Shown: positions 48,013-57,982, counted from the first letter of the stretch. The stretch: 64,000 bases of DNA from Streptococcus suis S735 (GCF_000294495.1 NC_018526.1:1550001-1614000); one strand, 5' to 3'. Program-made: numbers and translations. The notes: generated from the letters alone by a model not told the origin.

Positions 48013-51000
48013 TTATTTTCCTCGAGAAAAATATCTCATGAAGAAACTAGTAGATAAAGCTACCCAAATTGTTACTAAGCTGTTAAGTACATTTTCCGAA
48101 GTAAGGATCTCTTTTTTCTCTGGCTCTCGATTCTCAATTGTTGCATTTGAATCGACCACTTTTTCTTCCTCAACAGAATTGTTACTACGTTCAAGAGAGG
48201 TAGGCACTTTCACCTTGCCAGCTACTGCACTTCTCTCTTGAGAAGAAGTTGCAACACCTACAGGCTCAACTGTTGAAATTGCTTCTTCAAACAATGTCGC
48301 AGATAAAGAGTAAGGTTGAGGCACCGTGTCTGAACCAGCATCTTGAACACGAATATCTGATGTCGGAACAGAAACTGCCTCATGAGTATTTGCTTCAACT
48401 CCATTTGGCGTAGTTGCATCTGCTTTCTCGTCTAAATGTTCATTTTTAGGAACCTCTAAAGTAAGTGAAGCAGAACTTGTTTGTGGAGCAGAAACCAGTG
48501 GGTCAGCTACTTCTTGTTTAGCTACCACCACCTCTGTAGAATTAGCTTCCGGTGAAGTTGGGGATGCTGAACTACTCGCAACTACACTTGGTTCTGTTAC
48601 TTCTGTTGCCACTTCTGCTGGAGCTGTTTCTGATGAAGTTGGGATTTCAGAAATTACTTGTGGAGCTGAAACCGGTGAGTCAGCTACTTCTTGTTTAGCT
48701 ACCACCACCTCTGTAGAAGCTGTTTCCGGTGAAGTTGGGATTTCAGAACTTACTTGTGGAGCAGAAACCGGTGCTTCAGCTACTTCTTGACTAGTTGTTA
48801 CCGTCTCTGTAGGAGTTGTTTCCGGTGAAGGTTGAGATGCTGAACTACTCTCTTCCGATACTTCTGTTGCCACTTCTGCTGGAGCTGTTTCTGATGAAGT
48901 TGGGATTTCAGAACTTACTTGTGGAACAGAAACCGAAGGTTCAGCCATTTCTTGACTAGTTGTTACTGCCTCTGCAGAATTAGTTTCCGGTGAAGTTGGG
49001 GATGCTGAATTACTCTCAACTACACTTGGTTCCGGTGTTTCTGTTACCTCCTCTGTAGGAGTTGTTTCCAATGAAGTTTGAGGTGCTGGATTACTCTCAA
49101 GTGCACTTAATTCCGGTGCTTCTGTTGCCACCTCTGTAGGAGCTGTTTCTGATAAAGTTTGGATTTCAGAACTTACTTGTGGAGCAGAAACCGGTGCTTT
49201 AGCTACTTCTTGACTAGTTGTTACCACCTCGGCAGAATTAGTTTCCGGTGAAGTTTGAGATGCTGAAATTACTTGTGGGGCAGAAACCCGTGATTCAGCT
49301 TTTTCTTGACTAGCTGTTACCGTATCTGTAGAAATAGTTTCTGATGAAGTTGGGGATGCAGAACTTACTTGTGGAGAGGAAACTGTATTAACCTGCGCTT
49401 CACTCGATTCTTTGGATGAAGGCTCAACATATGGTAATTTAGCATCACTTTCTTCCTTAGAATCAACTGTATTCTGAGCTGTTTCTGAACTCGGTGAAAC
49501 CATCTCTGTATTTCCTAAAGATGAAGTCTCTGTTTTATCCTCTAACTCAGTTTTAGCTTGTAGTGCCTTAGGAGCTGCTGGTGTTTGTTGAGAAGGAGCA
49601 GCTGAGATTGTTTCCTGTGTTGAAGGAGTTCCTTCAAGCTCCTCAGATTGCTGTGCAGAATTAACACTTGGAGCCGAAGCATCCTTGGAATTTTGGCTGA
49701 CTTCATCAGAATTAGCTTGGTTTTCTTGCAATTCATTTCGGTTTCTATCATCATCAGAATTTGTGTTATTTTTCTGACGATTCTTTAGATAACTTTGATA
49801 AGTTTCTCCTTCCGAAAATTCTTTTCCAGCCTTCGCATTCATTTGCCCCAAGAACACTCGAGCTAAATCCATTGAATTTTCGAGTGCTTTAAATTCTTCT
49901 TCTGTAATCTTGGAGAGAGCACTCAATTTATCAATATCAGAATTGACAAATTGTAAAACACGATCATACCCCTCTTGTTTATCATCTTTATCGTCTTTAT
50001 CCGTTGCTTTCGTTTCTTCTACTTTACGTTTCAAAGCTTTATAGATATCTAGCAAATGATTTTTCTTATTTTCTGTTATATAAGTTGGCTCAACATATGC
50101 AATATAATCCAAACCAACCAAGGACTTTTCTTTGTTGAACAACAGTAAATCTGCTGTTTTTTGTTTCATAGCCCAACTCTCATAATTACTATCAATAATC
50201 ATGTAGTTACGCTCCGCCTTAGGCTCCTGTCCTGCCTCAACAACATCATAACTATCCTCACCAATAGTAGAAAAGTGTTTCTCGCTATATTTAGCTGAGC
50301 GCTGATGCTTATTCCCTGTAATAAAACCTGTACCGTCAATGGTGTGCCACTTTTTATCATAATAAACACGCGCTGTAGCATGCGGGACACCTTCTGCATT
50401 TTTCCCAACAACAACATAAGCAGGAAGCCCTAACATATTAAATGCACGGGCCGCAGTAGTGCTGAAACCTACACACATCGCTTTCTGACGTTCAGTAACC
50501 GCGAACAAATCTGATCCTAAGTAGTAATTGATGTCTGCATAATTTTGAACAGCCTTATTAGCAGCTTCCCAATCATATGTTGTATGATTGGCAACATACT
50601 GAACAAATGCCTTAACTTTATCGCGTTCACTTGATTGCTTCATAGCTTCTGAGGACTCTATCAACTTATGAATCAAGTCATCATTTGCTATAAAACGCTC
50701 TTTGGTAACGTTTATATTTTTAACTGAATTATGAGTATATTTACTATAATCCTCATAGTACTTATTATCAACTGTAAGACCATGCGAGTAAATAGTCATT
50801 CCATTAATATTTTTCAAACTATTCTCAGCAGTTCCTAGACCCGCAGCATTTAATAACTGCCGTTTATTGGAGTCAAGCTCAATCTTAAATAGTGCATGAA
50901 TCCGTTTTGGCTCCATACTATTATGTAAGTCGCCATTTCCCGAAAACCTCAACTCTCTCATCTGATTATGATAATCTTCCTCATTATGAGCAATAACATC

Positions 51001-51378
51001 ACCCTTGTTCATAACAAGGATATGTGGAAAGTCATGAATATTTTGAGTAACTTTACCATTGATTGCCAAAAAATTGTTGTTTTTACCAAATTCTTCCAAT
51101 TCTTCCCGAGTTGATAATGTTCCCAGTCGATTTTCAAATCCTAATTTCAAAACATGAAATTGTCGTTGGTCCGAGGAGTAGTCTTTCAATTTTTTAGAAA
51201 ATGCTTCCCAGTTCAGAACCTCTATTTTATTGGTGTTTTTTGGCGATTGTAAATGTGAGTTTTCATCTGCAAAAACAACCGGTTGTGATGTTCCGATAGA
51301 TGCAAGCGCAAGAACCGAAGTAGAAAGGGTAAGTGTCAAAATAAGCCAGCGCTTACCATGCTGTTGAATTGGAATCAT
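48013..51378 (-). CDS. igdE: IgG-degrading cysteine protease (IgdE type)
   Basis: This 1121-residue surface protein has a Sec signal peptide (1-37, cut after VVFA), a catalytic domain (about 50-500) and a long Ser/Thr/Pro repeat tail (about 560-1030), ending in a hydrophobic segment and RYFSRGK. The papain/transglutaminase-type triad is Cys302 (KAMCVGFSTTAARAF), His333 (GVPHATARVYY) and Asp348 (HTIDGT), at the positions I recall for S. suis IgdE, which cleaves the hinge of porcine IgG. No LPXTG motif is seen, so it may stay tethered by the membrane segment or be released. Ribosome site GGAGG. Alternative: another transglutaminase-like surface protein. Confidence 0.9.
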   Translation of the reverse strand: MIPIQQHGKRWLILTLTLSTSVLALASIGTSQPVVFADENSHLQSPKNTNKIEVLNWEAFSKKLKDYSSDQRQFHVLKLGFENRLGTLSTREELEEFGKNNNFLAINGKVTQNIHDFPHILVMNKGDVIAHNEEDYHNQMRELRFSGNGDLHNSMEPKRIHALFKIELDSNKRQLLNAAGLGTAENSLKNINGMTIYSHGLTVDNKYYEDYSKYTHNSVKNINVTKERFIANDDLIHKLIESSEAMKQSSERDKVKAFVQYVANHTTYDWEAANKAVQNYADINYYLGSDLFAVTERQKAMCVGFSTTAARAFNMLGLPAYVVVGKNAEGVPHATARVYYDKKWHTIDGTGFITGNKHQRSAKYSEKHFSTIGEDSYDVVEAGQEPKAERNYMIIDSNYESWAMKQKTADLLLFNKEKSLVGLDYIAYVEPTYITENKKNHLLDIYKALKRKVEETKATDKDDKDDKQEGYDRVLQFVNSDIDKLSALSKITEEEFKALENSMDLARVFLGQMNAKAGKEFSEGETYQSYLKNRQKNNTNSDDDRNRNELQENQANSDEVSQNSKDASAPSVNSAQQSEELEGTPSTQETISAAPSQQTPAAPKALQAKTELEDKTETSSLGNTEMVSPSSETAQNTVDSKEESDAKLPYVEPSSKESSEAQVNTVSSPQVSSASPTSSETISTDTVTASQEKAESRVSAPQVISASQTSPETNSAEVVTTSQEVAKAPVSAPQVSSEIQTLSETAPTEVATEAPELSALESNPAPQTSLETTPTEEVTETPEPSVVESNSASPTSPETNSAEAVTTSQEMAEPSVSVPQVSSEIPTSSETAPAEVATEVSEESSSASQPSPETTPTETVTTSQEVAEAPVSAPQVSSEIPTSPETASTEVVVAKQEVADSPVSAPQVISEIPTSSETAPAEVATEVTEPSVVASSSASPTSPEANSTEVVVAKQEVADPLVSAPQTSSASLTLEVPKNEHLDEKADATTPNGVEANTHEAVSVPTSDIRVQDAGSDTVPQPYSLSATLFEEAISTVEPVGVATSSQERSAVAGKVKVPTSLERSNNSVEEEKVVDSNATIENREPEKKEILTSENVLNSLVTIWVALSTSFFMRYFSRGK
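48470..49400 (-). repeat. Degenerate repeats in the IgG protease tail
   Basis: Units of roughly 25-32 codons recur about ten times, built from blocks such as VSAPQVSSEIPTSSETAPAEVATE and VVAKQEVAD. Near-identical DNA copies (for example around 48640 and 48730) would allow slippage or recombination, so tail length probably varies between strains. Confidence 0.85.
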
Positions 51379-51435
51379 AAGTCCTCCATATAAGTACTTC
51401 TGAGAATAATTTCCCAGCCTAAAATTTGCATCCCA

Positions 51436-51441
51436 ATTGTA
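51436..51441 (-). promoter_or_regulatory. Possible -10 of the IgG protease gene
   Basis: TACAAT on the minus strand, preceded by GTGT, lies 58 bp upstream of the start. No clear -35 is seen, so the promoter is weakly supported. Confidence 0.4.
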
Positions 51442-51986
51442 ACACTTTTAACTATCTTTTTTCTGCTATCTATCTGTGCTTTTCCTGTTTTTATAGACTT
51501 TAGTGTCTCCGCATCATCACTTTAGATATAGCGTTTTCATACAATTGGGAAACAACAACTTTCCTCTGGTTAAAAAATATCACTACACTATCGCCAATAA
51601 AAAGATTTTCAACCTTGCTTATGAATAATCATCAAAAGTTGTGGAACTCGTTTCTCTTTTTCATACCCGATGAACTCCAACAATGGCAAACTCTAATCTT
51701 TTATAGTCATCGTTAGTTTTTGAGGCGCTGTTTCGGCTCAAAAACTTAAATTGAAGAGTTGTTGACGAACTCTTTTAAGCTGGTCGAGTTCTTTCCTACT
51801 CCCCAAAACTGCCTTGATTAACGAATGGCTATCTCTTATGAATACAGTTTTTTAGATAAAAAGAAGTGAGAGTTACATAAAAACTCTCACTTCACTGTCA
51901 AGTTATTGTGATAATAAAACAACTTCACCCAATATTCTTCAATATATCTATCGCCAAAGTACAAATGAATCTGTTCTCATAGACAA
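51442..51986. other. Gene-free stretch between igdE and scrK
   Basis: No gene is seen. It contains a GTTTTTGAG/CTCAAAAAC hairpin (51716-51745) preceded by TAGTCATCGTTAGTTT, which resembles the terminal arm of the 1089 and 42981 elements. Then comes a fragment (about 51750-51815, with GTCGAGTTCTTTCCTACTCCC) related in reverse to the 42957 repeat. The scrK terminator follows. Confidence 0.6.
51860..51892 (-). terminator. Terminator after scrK
   Basis: AAGTGAGAGTT (51864-51874) and AACTCTCACTT (51882-51892) form a perfect 11-bp stem; a T run follows on the minus strand. Confidence 0.9.
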
Positions 51987-52871
51987 TTATGAATTTCTTG
52001 ACACCTGTTTTGCCAAAGCAAAGTTCCCAAGAGTTGCAGAACCATTTTCAGCAACAGCTGGCGTTACGATATATTCTTTGACATCTGGTGTTGGGAGATA
52101 ATCGTTCATCAAACCGACAAACTTCTCACGTACACGATTAAGCATGTGCTCTTGAGCCATAACTCCTCCACCAAATACAATTACTTGCGGACGATAAAGC
52201 AAGGTTGCCTGTACTGCTGCTTGAGCAATGTAGTAAGCCTGCACATCCCAAACGTCTGAATTGAGCTCGATCAATTCACCACGAATACCTGTACGACCTT
52301 CAAGAGAAGGACCTGCAACTAAGCCTTCCAAACACCCATTGTGGAATGGACACATTCCTTTAAATTCATGTTTTACATCGTAAGGGTGTAGGGCAACGTA
52401 AGTATGACCCGCTTCGGTATGACCCAAGCCACCGATAAACTCACCATTCTGAATAGCACCTGCACCAATACCTGTACCGATTGTATAGTAAACCAAGCTC
52501 TTTACCCCTTTACGAACCAGGGTTTCACCAAAAGCTGATGAATTCACATCTGTCGTGAAGTAGAATGGAATGTTAAATTCCTTAGCAATCAGACCAAGTA
52601 AATCAATATTTGACCAGTGTGGTTTTGGTGTCGAAGTGATGTAACCATAAGTCTGTGAGTTTTGATCAATATCAATTGGACCGAAAGAACCTATCGCAAT
52701 ACCTGCCAAACGATCTTCATAGCGCTTGAAGAATTCAACTGTTCTCTCAATCGTTTCATAAGGAGTTGTCGTTGGAAATTGCGTTTTTTCAACAACTTGA
52801 AAGTTCTCATCACCTACTGCACAAACAAACTTTGTACCACCAGCTTCTAAGCTACCATATAATTTTGTCAT
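51987..52871 (-). CDS. scrK: Fructokinase (ROK family)
   Basis: This 294-residue ROK kinase phosphorylates the fructose released by ScrB from sucrose-6-phosphate. It starts MTKLYGSLEAGGTKFVCAVG (phosphate loop AGGTK), with IGTGIGAGAIQNGEFIGGLGHTEAGH (catalytic Asp region replaced by the usual ROK motif), the zinc ligands in CPFHNGCLEGLVAGPS, and FGGGVMAQE. I chose the ATG at 52871 with GGAGA upstream; the 16-codon extension is rejected. It follows scrA in the same direction, giving an scrAK unit. Confidence 0.94.
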   Translation of the reverse strand: MTKLYGSLEAGGTKFVCAVGDENFQVVEKTQFPTTTPYETIERTVEFFKRYEDRLAGIAIGSFGPIDIDQNSQTYGYITSTPKPHWSNIDLLGLIAKEFNIPFYFTTDVNSSAFGETLVRKGVKSLVYYTIGTGIGAGAIQNGEFIGGLGHTEAGHTYVALHPYDVKHEFKGMCPFHNGCLEGLVAGPSLEGRTGIRGELIELNSDVWDVQAYYIAQAAVQATLLYRPQVIVFGGGVMAQEHMLNRVREKFVGLMNDYLPTPDVKEYIVTPAVAENGSATLGNFALAKQVSRNS

Positions 52872-52998
52872 TTGATTGTCTCCAAAATTTTTATCACTTT
52901 TATTATAACATATAAGCAAACAGAAGAAAAAGGCTGAAAGCCTTTTTCCTGTTAATTATGTAGTAGAGTCATGCTCTACAAATCGATTTTATATAAGA

Positions 52999-54876
52999 TT
53001 ACTTAGCTACTTTCAAGAATTCTACACCGTGAGCGATTGTTCCCTCTGCAAGTGGAGATACTTCTGCAAAGTCAGCAGTGTTGGTCACGATGATCATGGT
53101 TGTATCATCAAGACCTGCTTCAGCAATCTTAGCTGCATCAAATTTAGCAAGCGGAGTACCAGCTTTTACTTTATCACCTGCTGCTACTAATTTTTCAAAT
53201 CCATTACCATTCATTGATACAGTATCAATACCGATGTGAATTAAAAGTTCAGCACCAGACGCTGTTTTCAATCCGTAAGCATGGCCTGTTTCAAAAGCAA
53301 TTGTTACTTCTGCATCTGCTGGAGCGTAAACAACACCCTCAGATGGTTTAACAGCCAAACCTTTACCCATAGCTCCTGATGAGAAGACTGGGTCATTAAC
53401 ATTTTCAAGGGCAACAACATCACCTGAAAGTGGAGATACAAGAGTTTCTTCGTTGAGCTCAACAGCTGGAGTTGCAGGTGTTGCTACTGGAGCTGCCGCT
53501 GCTTTAGGTGCAGCTTCTACTTCATCTTCAAAACCGAAGAGGTAAGTCAATGCAAAACCAAGAGCAAATGATACAGCTACCATAAGGATGTATTGGAACA
53601 ATTGACCATTACCAACATAAAGTGTCGCACCAGGAATGATGGTTACACCCATACCTTTACCAGCAAGACCAAGAAGAGATGCTACAGCACCACCGATGGC
53701 ACCAGCAATCAATGAAAGAAGAAATGGTTTGCGGAAACGCAAGTTCACACCGAAGATAGCTGGCTCAGTAATACCGAGGAAGGCAGAAAGAGCTGCTGGG
53801 AAAGCAAGAGCTTTCAATTTAGGATTTTTAGTTTTCACACCAACCGCTACTGTAGCAGCACCTTGTGCTGTCATAGCTGCAGTGATGATAGCGTTGAATG
53901 GGTTAGCACCAGTGTTTGCTACCAATTGAGCTTCCAAGAAGTTGAAGATATGGTGAACACCTGATACAACGATAACTTGGTGAACACCACCGATAAGGAG
54001 ACCACCAAGCCCCATTGGCAAGTTCAAGATAGCTTGTGTACCAGCTAAGATGTAGTTTTCAACCACGTGGAAGACTGGACCGATGACAAACAAACCAAGA
54101 ATAGACATGACAAACAAAGTCACGAATGGTGTTACTAAGAGGTCAAGAACTTCTGGAACAACCTTGCGGACTGCTTTTTCAAATTTAGCACCAACCAAAC
54201 CGATGATGAAGGCTGGCAATACTGAACCTTGCAAACCAACAACTGGGATGAAACCGAAGAAAATGGTTGGCTTCACATCACCACCTGAAGCAACGACCCA
54301 AGCATTTGGCAATTGACCAGCAATCAGCATCATACCAAGTACGATACCGATAGTTTGGTTCCCACCGAATACGCGGAAGGTTGACCATACCACCAAGGCT
54401 GGCAAGACGATGAAGGCTGTATCAGTCAAGATTTGTGAGTAAACGTTCAAATCTTCTGGAAGAGTATAGCCGAGAGCTCCAAGAAGACCACGAAGACCCA
54501 TGAAAAGACCAGTTGCTACGATAGCAGGAATGATTGGAACGAATACATCACCGAAAGTACGGATAGCACGTTGGAATGCATTGCCTTGTTTAGCAGCTTC
54601 AGCTTTTTGTTCACCAGTAGTCGCTGTTGGCAAACCAAGGGCAACCACTTCATCGTAGATTTTGTTTACTGTACCAGTACCAAAGATGATTTGGTATTGA
54701 CCAGAGTTGAAGAAAGCACCTTGTACTTTTTCGATGTCTTCGACTGTATCCTTGTCGATTTTTCCTTCATCAACAACCATTACACGGAGGCGAGTCGCAC
54801 AGTGAGCAACACTGCGTACGTTCTCACGTCCACCAAGGGCGTCAATGACTTTTTTTGCAATTTCTGTATTATTCAT
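52999..54876 (-). CDS. scrA: PTS sucrose-specific EIIBCA
   Basis: This 625-residue protein imports sucrose as sucrose-6-phosphate. The order is IIB (residues 1-85, phospho-Cys in VAHCATRLRV), IIC (about 105-455, ten or so membrane segments, GITEPAIFGVNLRFRKPF), a Pro/Ala linker, and IIA (about 480-625, phospho-His in ELLIHIGIDTVSMNG). Ribosome site AAGGAGA. Divergent from scrB with shared operators, and followed by scrK. Sucrose rather than trehalose specificity is inferred from the neighbours. Confidence 0.96.
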   Translation of the reverse strand: MNNTEIAKKVIDALGGRENVRSVAHCATRLRVMVVDEGKIDKDTVEDIEKVQGAFFNSGQYQIIFGTGTVNKIYDEVVALGLPTATTGEQKAEAAKQGNAFQRAIRTFGDVFVPIIPAIVATGLFMGLRGLLGALGYTLPEDLNVYSQILTDTAFIVLPALVVWSTFRVFGGNQTIGIVLGMMLIAGQLPNAWVVASGGDVKPTIFFGFIPVVGLQGSVLPAFIIGLVGAKFEKAVRKVVPEVLDLLVTPFVTLFVMSILGLFVIGPVFHVVENYILAGTQAILNLPMGLGGLLIGGVHQVIVVSGVHHIFNFLEAQLVANTGANPFNAIITAAMTAQGAATVAVGVKTKNPKLKALAFPAALSAFLGITEPAIFGVNLRFRKPFLLSLIAGAIGGAVASLLGLAGKGMGVTIIPGATLYVGNGQLFQYILMVAVSFALGFALTYLFGFEDEVEAAPKAAAAPVATPATPAVELNEETLVSPLSGDVVALENVNDPVFSSGAMGKGLAVKPSEGVVYAPADAEVTIAFETGHAYGLKTASGAELLIHIGIDTVSMNGNGFEKLVAAGDKVKAGTPLAKFDAAKIAEAGLDDTTMIIVTNTADFAEVSPLAEGTIAHGVEFLKVAK

Positions 54877-54920
54877 CTTGCAAAAATCTCCTTATTAAAT
54901 ATTTTTTGTTTTTTGAAAGT

Positions 54921-55046
54921 GTTTTCAAACTTTCGATGGTTTTATTATATCACTTTTATAAAATATGTCAAACGTTTATCACATTTTGTTTCAATTTTAT
55001 CAAAAAACATTGTTAAAACTTGATTTTTCGCAAGAAAACGTTTACT
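54921..55046. promoter_or_regulatory. scrA/scrB divergent promoters and operators
   Basis: For scrA (minus) the -35 is TTGACA (54971-54966) and the -10 is TATAAT (54949-54944), 16 bp apart. Two palindromic sites centred on AACGTTT, GTCAAACGTTTATC (54967-54980) and AAGAAAACGTTTACTA (55031-55046), match LacI-type (ScrR) operators. The first covers the scrA -35. A further GTGTTTTCAAAC string (54919-54930) may be a cre or a third site. Confidence 0.8.
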
Positions 55047-55081
55047 ATATTAATGAAAAACTAGAAAATTTGGAGAAAATT

Positions 55082-56536
55082 ATGGCATTTACAACAGGGG
55101 AGCGTTACAGAGCTTATGCTGACTGGACACCCGAATACATTGAAAAAATAAAGAAGAATACAGAGAGTTCTCCTTGGAGGACAAATTTCCATATTGAAAC
55201 ACCACATGGACTGTTAAATGATCCAAATGGATTTTCTTATTTTAATGGAAAGTGGACTCTTTTTTACCAATACTTCCCATTCGGTGCTGCGCACGGATTG
55301 AAATCGTGGGTCCATACAGAATCAACAGATTTGGTCCATTTTGAAGAAACTGGTACGGTTATGTACCCAGATACACCACTTGATAGCCATGGTGCCTACT
55401 CTGGATCTGCCATGGAATTTGGCGACAAGCTCTTCCTCTTCTACACTGGAAATGTCCGCGATGAAAATTGGGTTCGCCATCCATACCAAATCGGTGCCTT
55501 GATGGATAAAGATGGTAAGATTGAAAAGATTGATAAAGTCTTGATTGAGCAACCAGAAGATACCACCGACCATTTCCGTGATCCACAAATTTTCAACTAT
55601 AAAGGGCAATATTACGCTATTGTCGGTGGACAAAATCTGGATAAAAAGGGAATTGTCAAACTTTATAAAGCTGAAAATAACGACTACCTCAACTGGTCCT
55701 ATGTTGGTGACCTTGATTTTGCCAATGATATGACCGCTTATATGATGGAATGCCCAAATATTGCGTTCGTCGGTGAGCAACCCATCCTTCTCTATTGTCC
55801 ACAAGGTTTGGACAAAGAGGTATTGGACTATGGCAATATCTATCCAAATATGTACAAGATTGGTCAGAGTTTCGTTCCTGAAACAGCAAGCATTGTCGAA
55901 CCGAGCGAATTGATCAATCTGGACTATGGTTTTGAGTGCTATGCAACCCAGGCCTTTAATGCACCAGACGGTCGAACTCTATCTGTTAGCTGGTTGGCAC
56001 TTCCAGATGTGGAATACCCAACCGATGCTTATGACTACCAAGGCTGTCTGTCATTGGTTAAAGAATTAACCATCAAGGACGGTAAGCTCTACCAATATCC
56101 AGTCGATGCGATTACCAGTCTTCGTAAAGAAGCTCAGCCATTTTCAGCCCAAAAAGAAACCAATAATGTTTACGAATTGGAACTTGATTTTTCAGCGAGC
56201 ACGAAGCACGAAATCGTATTGTTCGCAAATGAAGCAGAAAAAGGCTTGGTCTTGTCTGTAGACACTGAACAAGGCCAGATTACATTGGACCGTGGCAACT
56301 GTGGTCAGCCATTCGCACTCGATTTCGGCACAAGTCGCTCTTGCGAGATTTCTCCAGGAGCTCTTACAGCCAATATCTTCATCGACAAATCTGTCTTTGA
56401 AATCTTTATCAATAAAGGAGAGAAAGTATTTTCTGGTCGTGTCTTCCCTGATGCGGATCAGTCTGGTATAGTCATTACGACTGGTAATCCGACCGGAACC
56501 TACTACCATTTAGATTATGGTCGCAAAACTAACTGA
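55082..56536 (+). CDS. scrB: Sucrose-6-phosphate hydrolase
   Basis: This 484-residue GH32 enzyme splits sucrose-6-phosphate into glucose-6-phosphate and fructose. Catalytic residues are visible: the nucleophile Asp in LLNDPNGFSYFNGKW, Asp in FRDPQIF and the acid/base Glu in MMECPNI. A C-terminal beta-sandwich follows from about residue 340. The start MAFTTGERYRAYADWTPEY follows GGAGA; the in-frame extension upstream is rejected. It overlaps scrR by 20 bases. Confidence 0.96.
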   Translation: MAFTTGERYRAYADWTPEYIEKIKKNTESSPWRTNFHIETPHGLLNDPNGFSYFNGKWTLFYQYFPFGAAHGLKSWVHTESTDLVHFEETGTVMYPDTPLDSHGAYSGSAMEFGDKLFLFYTGNVRDENWVRHPYQIGALMDKDGKIEKIDKVLIEQPEDTTDHFRDPQIFNYKGQYYAIVGGQNLDKKGIVKLYKAENNDYLNWSYVGDLDFANDMTAYMMECPNIAFVGEQPILLYCPQGLDKEVLDYGNIYPNMYKIGQSFVPETASIVEPSELINLDYGFECYATQAFNAPDGRTLSVSWLALPDVEYPTDAYDYQGCLSLVKELTIKDGKLYQYPVDAITSLRKEAQPFSAQKETNNVYELELDFSASTKHEIVLFANEAEKGLVLSVDTEQGQITLDRGNCGQPFALDFGTSRSCEISPGALTANIFIDKSVFEIFINKGEKVFSGRVFPDADQSGIVITTGNPTGTYYHLDYGRKTN

Positions 56537-57482
56537 TGTCGCACAGTTAGCTGGGGTCAGCCCAACAACTGTCTCGCGCGTTATCAATAAAAAAGGATAC
56601 CTATCTGAAAAAACCATTCGCAATGTCGAAGAGGCTATGCGTGAACTAGGCTACAAACCTAATAATTTAGCTCGTAGTTTGCAAGGTAAATCTGCAAAAT
56701 TAGTTGGTCTCATCTTCCCAACAATAAACAATATTTTTTATTCTGAATTGATTAGCCATTTAGAAAAAGAGCTTTTTGATCGAGGCTATAAAACCATTAT
56801 TTGCAATAGCCAGCACGAGTCCGATAAGGAACGTGAGTATCTAGAAATGTTAGCAGCTAACCAAGTAGATGGGATTATCTCGGGCAGTCACAATCTCGGT
56901 ATCCAAGACTACGACCGTGTCGTAGCTCCAATTATCGCTTTTGACCGCAACCTATCTCCTTCCATTCCCATTGTCTCTTCCGATAATTTTGCTGGCGGGG
57001 TATTAGCTGCCCAAACCTTACAAAAAGCGGGATGTCACAATCCATTAATGATTACGGGGAACGATGATTCCAATTCACCTACCGGCCTTCGCCAAGTAGG
57101 TTTTACATCTATTTTGAACAAAGCCGAAGTTTTTCATATCTCCAGTGATTTCTCACCTGTGCGTAAGGAGATGGAAATCCGAGCCATTCTTGAAAAGCAA
57201 AAACCAGATGGTATCTTTGTATCTGGCGATGCAACGGCTATGCTGGTATGGAACATCATTCGTTCAATGAAACTGTCTATTCCAGAAGATATTAAATTGA
57301 TTGGTTATGATGGAACCAGTTTCATCGAAAACTACTACCCTCAACTGACAACTATCAAGCAACCATTAACCGAAATAGCTCGCCTGCTGGTTGAACTATT
57401 AGTTGATAAAATCGAAGGAAAAAAACTGACAAAAACAGACTATATCCTGCCGATTAGCCTACTAGCAGGAGCTAGTATATAA
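56517..57482 (+). CDS. scrR: LacI-family sucrose operon repressor
   Basis: This 321-residue regulator has the N-terminal helix-turn-helix KLTDVAQLAGVSPTTVSRVINKKGYLS and hinge NNLARSLQGKSAKLVG, then a periplasmic-binding-protein-type sugar domain. It represses scrAK and scrBR when sucrose is absent, most likely sensing a sugar phosphate. Its start lies inside the end of scrB, so repressor and hydrolase are co-made. Slightly short for the family, but complete. Confidence 0.95.
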   Translation: MVAKLTDVAQLAGVSPTTVSRVINKKGYLSEKTIRNVEEAMRELGYKPNNLARSLQGKSAKLVGLIFPTINNIFYSELISHLEKELFDRGYKTIICNSQHESDKEREYLEMLAANQVDGIISGSHNLGIQDYDRVVAPIIAFDRNLSPSIPIVSSDNFAGGVLAAQTLQKAGCHNPLMITGNDDSNSPTGLRQVGFTSILNKAEVFHISSDFSPVRKEMEIRAILEKQKPDGIFVSGDATAMLVWNIIRSMKLSIPEDIKLIGYDGTSFIENYYPQLTTIKQPLTEIARLLVELLVDKIEGKKLTKTDYILPISLLAGASI

Positions 57483-57522
57483 AAAAAGCTGTACCTAATA
57501 AAAATTAAGGTGCAGCTTTTTT
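57482..57522. terminator. Terminator after scrBR
   Basis: AAAAAAGCTGTACCT and AGGTGCAGCTTTTTT form a long stem with flanking A and T runs, between convergent scrR and nusB, so bidirectional. Confidence 0.92.
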
Positions 57523-57562
57523 GTGATACATTCTCTTATTTCTCAAGTAAAAAAGAAGCTCA

Positions 57563-57982
57563 TCAGGCTTCTTCTTTAATAAACTGGCTCAAAACTCCAT
57601 TGACAAACTTAGCTGAAGATTCATCAGAAAATTCTTTAGCCAATTCAATAGCCTCGTTAACAGCAACGCGGTCTGGCGTTTCTTCGAAATGTAAGATTTC
57701 AAATAGGCCTAGTCGCATGATATTCTTGTCAATCAAGGTTAAACGGTCTAAGGTCCATCCTGCTTTTAATCGGCTAGATAACTCCTTATCCAAGTCATCA
57801 CGATAGTCTGCTACACCATTGACAAGGTTAAGGAGAAAGAGCGGAATTTCAACTCCTTCTTGCTCTTCTTCTCTATCATAAAGATAAGAAAACTGAGCTG
57901 CCTGAACAGGTTCTTGACCAAATTCAAGTGATACGATTGCCTGCAAAGCACACTTACGCAGGGCATGTCTATTATTCTTCAT
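57563..57982 (-). CDS. nusB: Transcription antitermination protein NusB
   Basis: This 139-residue all-helical protein joins NusE (S10) in the antitermination complex that acts on rRNA operons. The start KNNRHALRKCALQAIVSLEF and the ERAILRLGLFEIL-like stretch DKNIMRLGLFEILHF, with VAVNEAIELAKEF, are diagnostic. I chose the ATG at 57982; a TTG one codon earlier is in frame. It overlaps the preceding Asp23-family gene. Third gene of efp-yqhY-nusB. Confidence 0.95.
   Translation of the reverse strand: MKNNRHALRKCALQAIVSLEFGQEPVQAAQFSYLYDREEEQEGVEIPLFLLNLVNGVADYRDDLDKELSSRLKAGWTLDRLTLIDKNIMRLGLFEILHFEETPDRVAVNEAIELAKEFSDESSAKFVNGVLSQFIKEEA

Noticed and set aside
48470..49400. CRISPR-like repeat array
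   Set aside because: The repeats are in frame, degenerate and encode a Ser/Thr/Pro-rich protein tail; no constant repeat with unique spacers.
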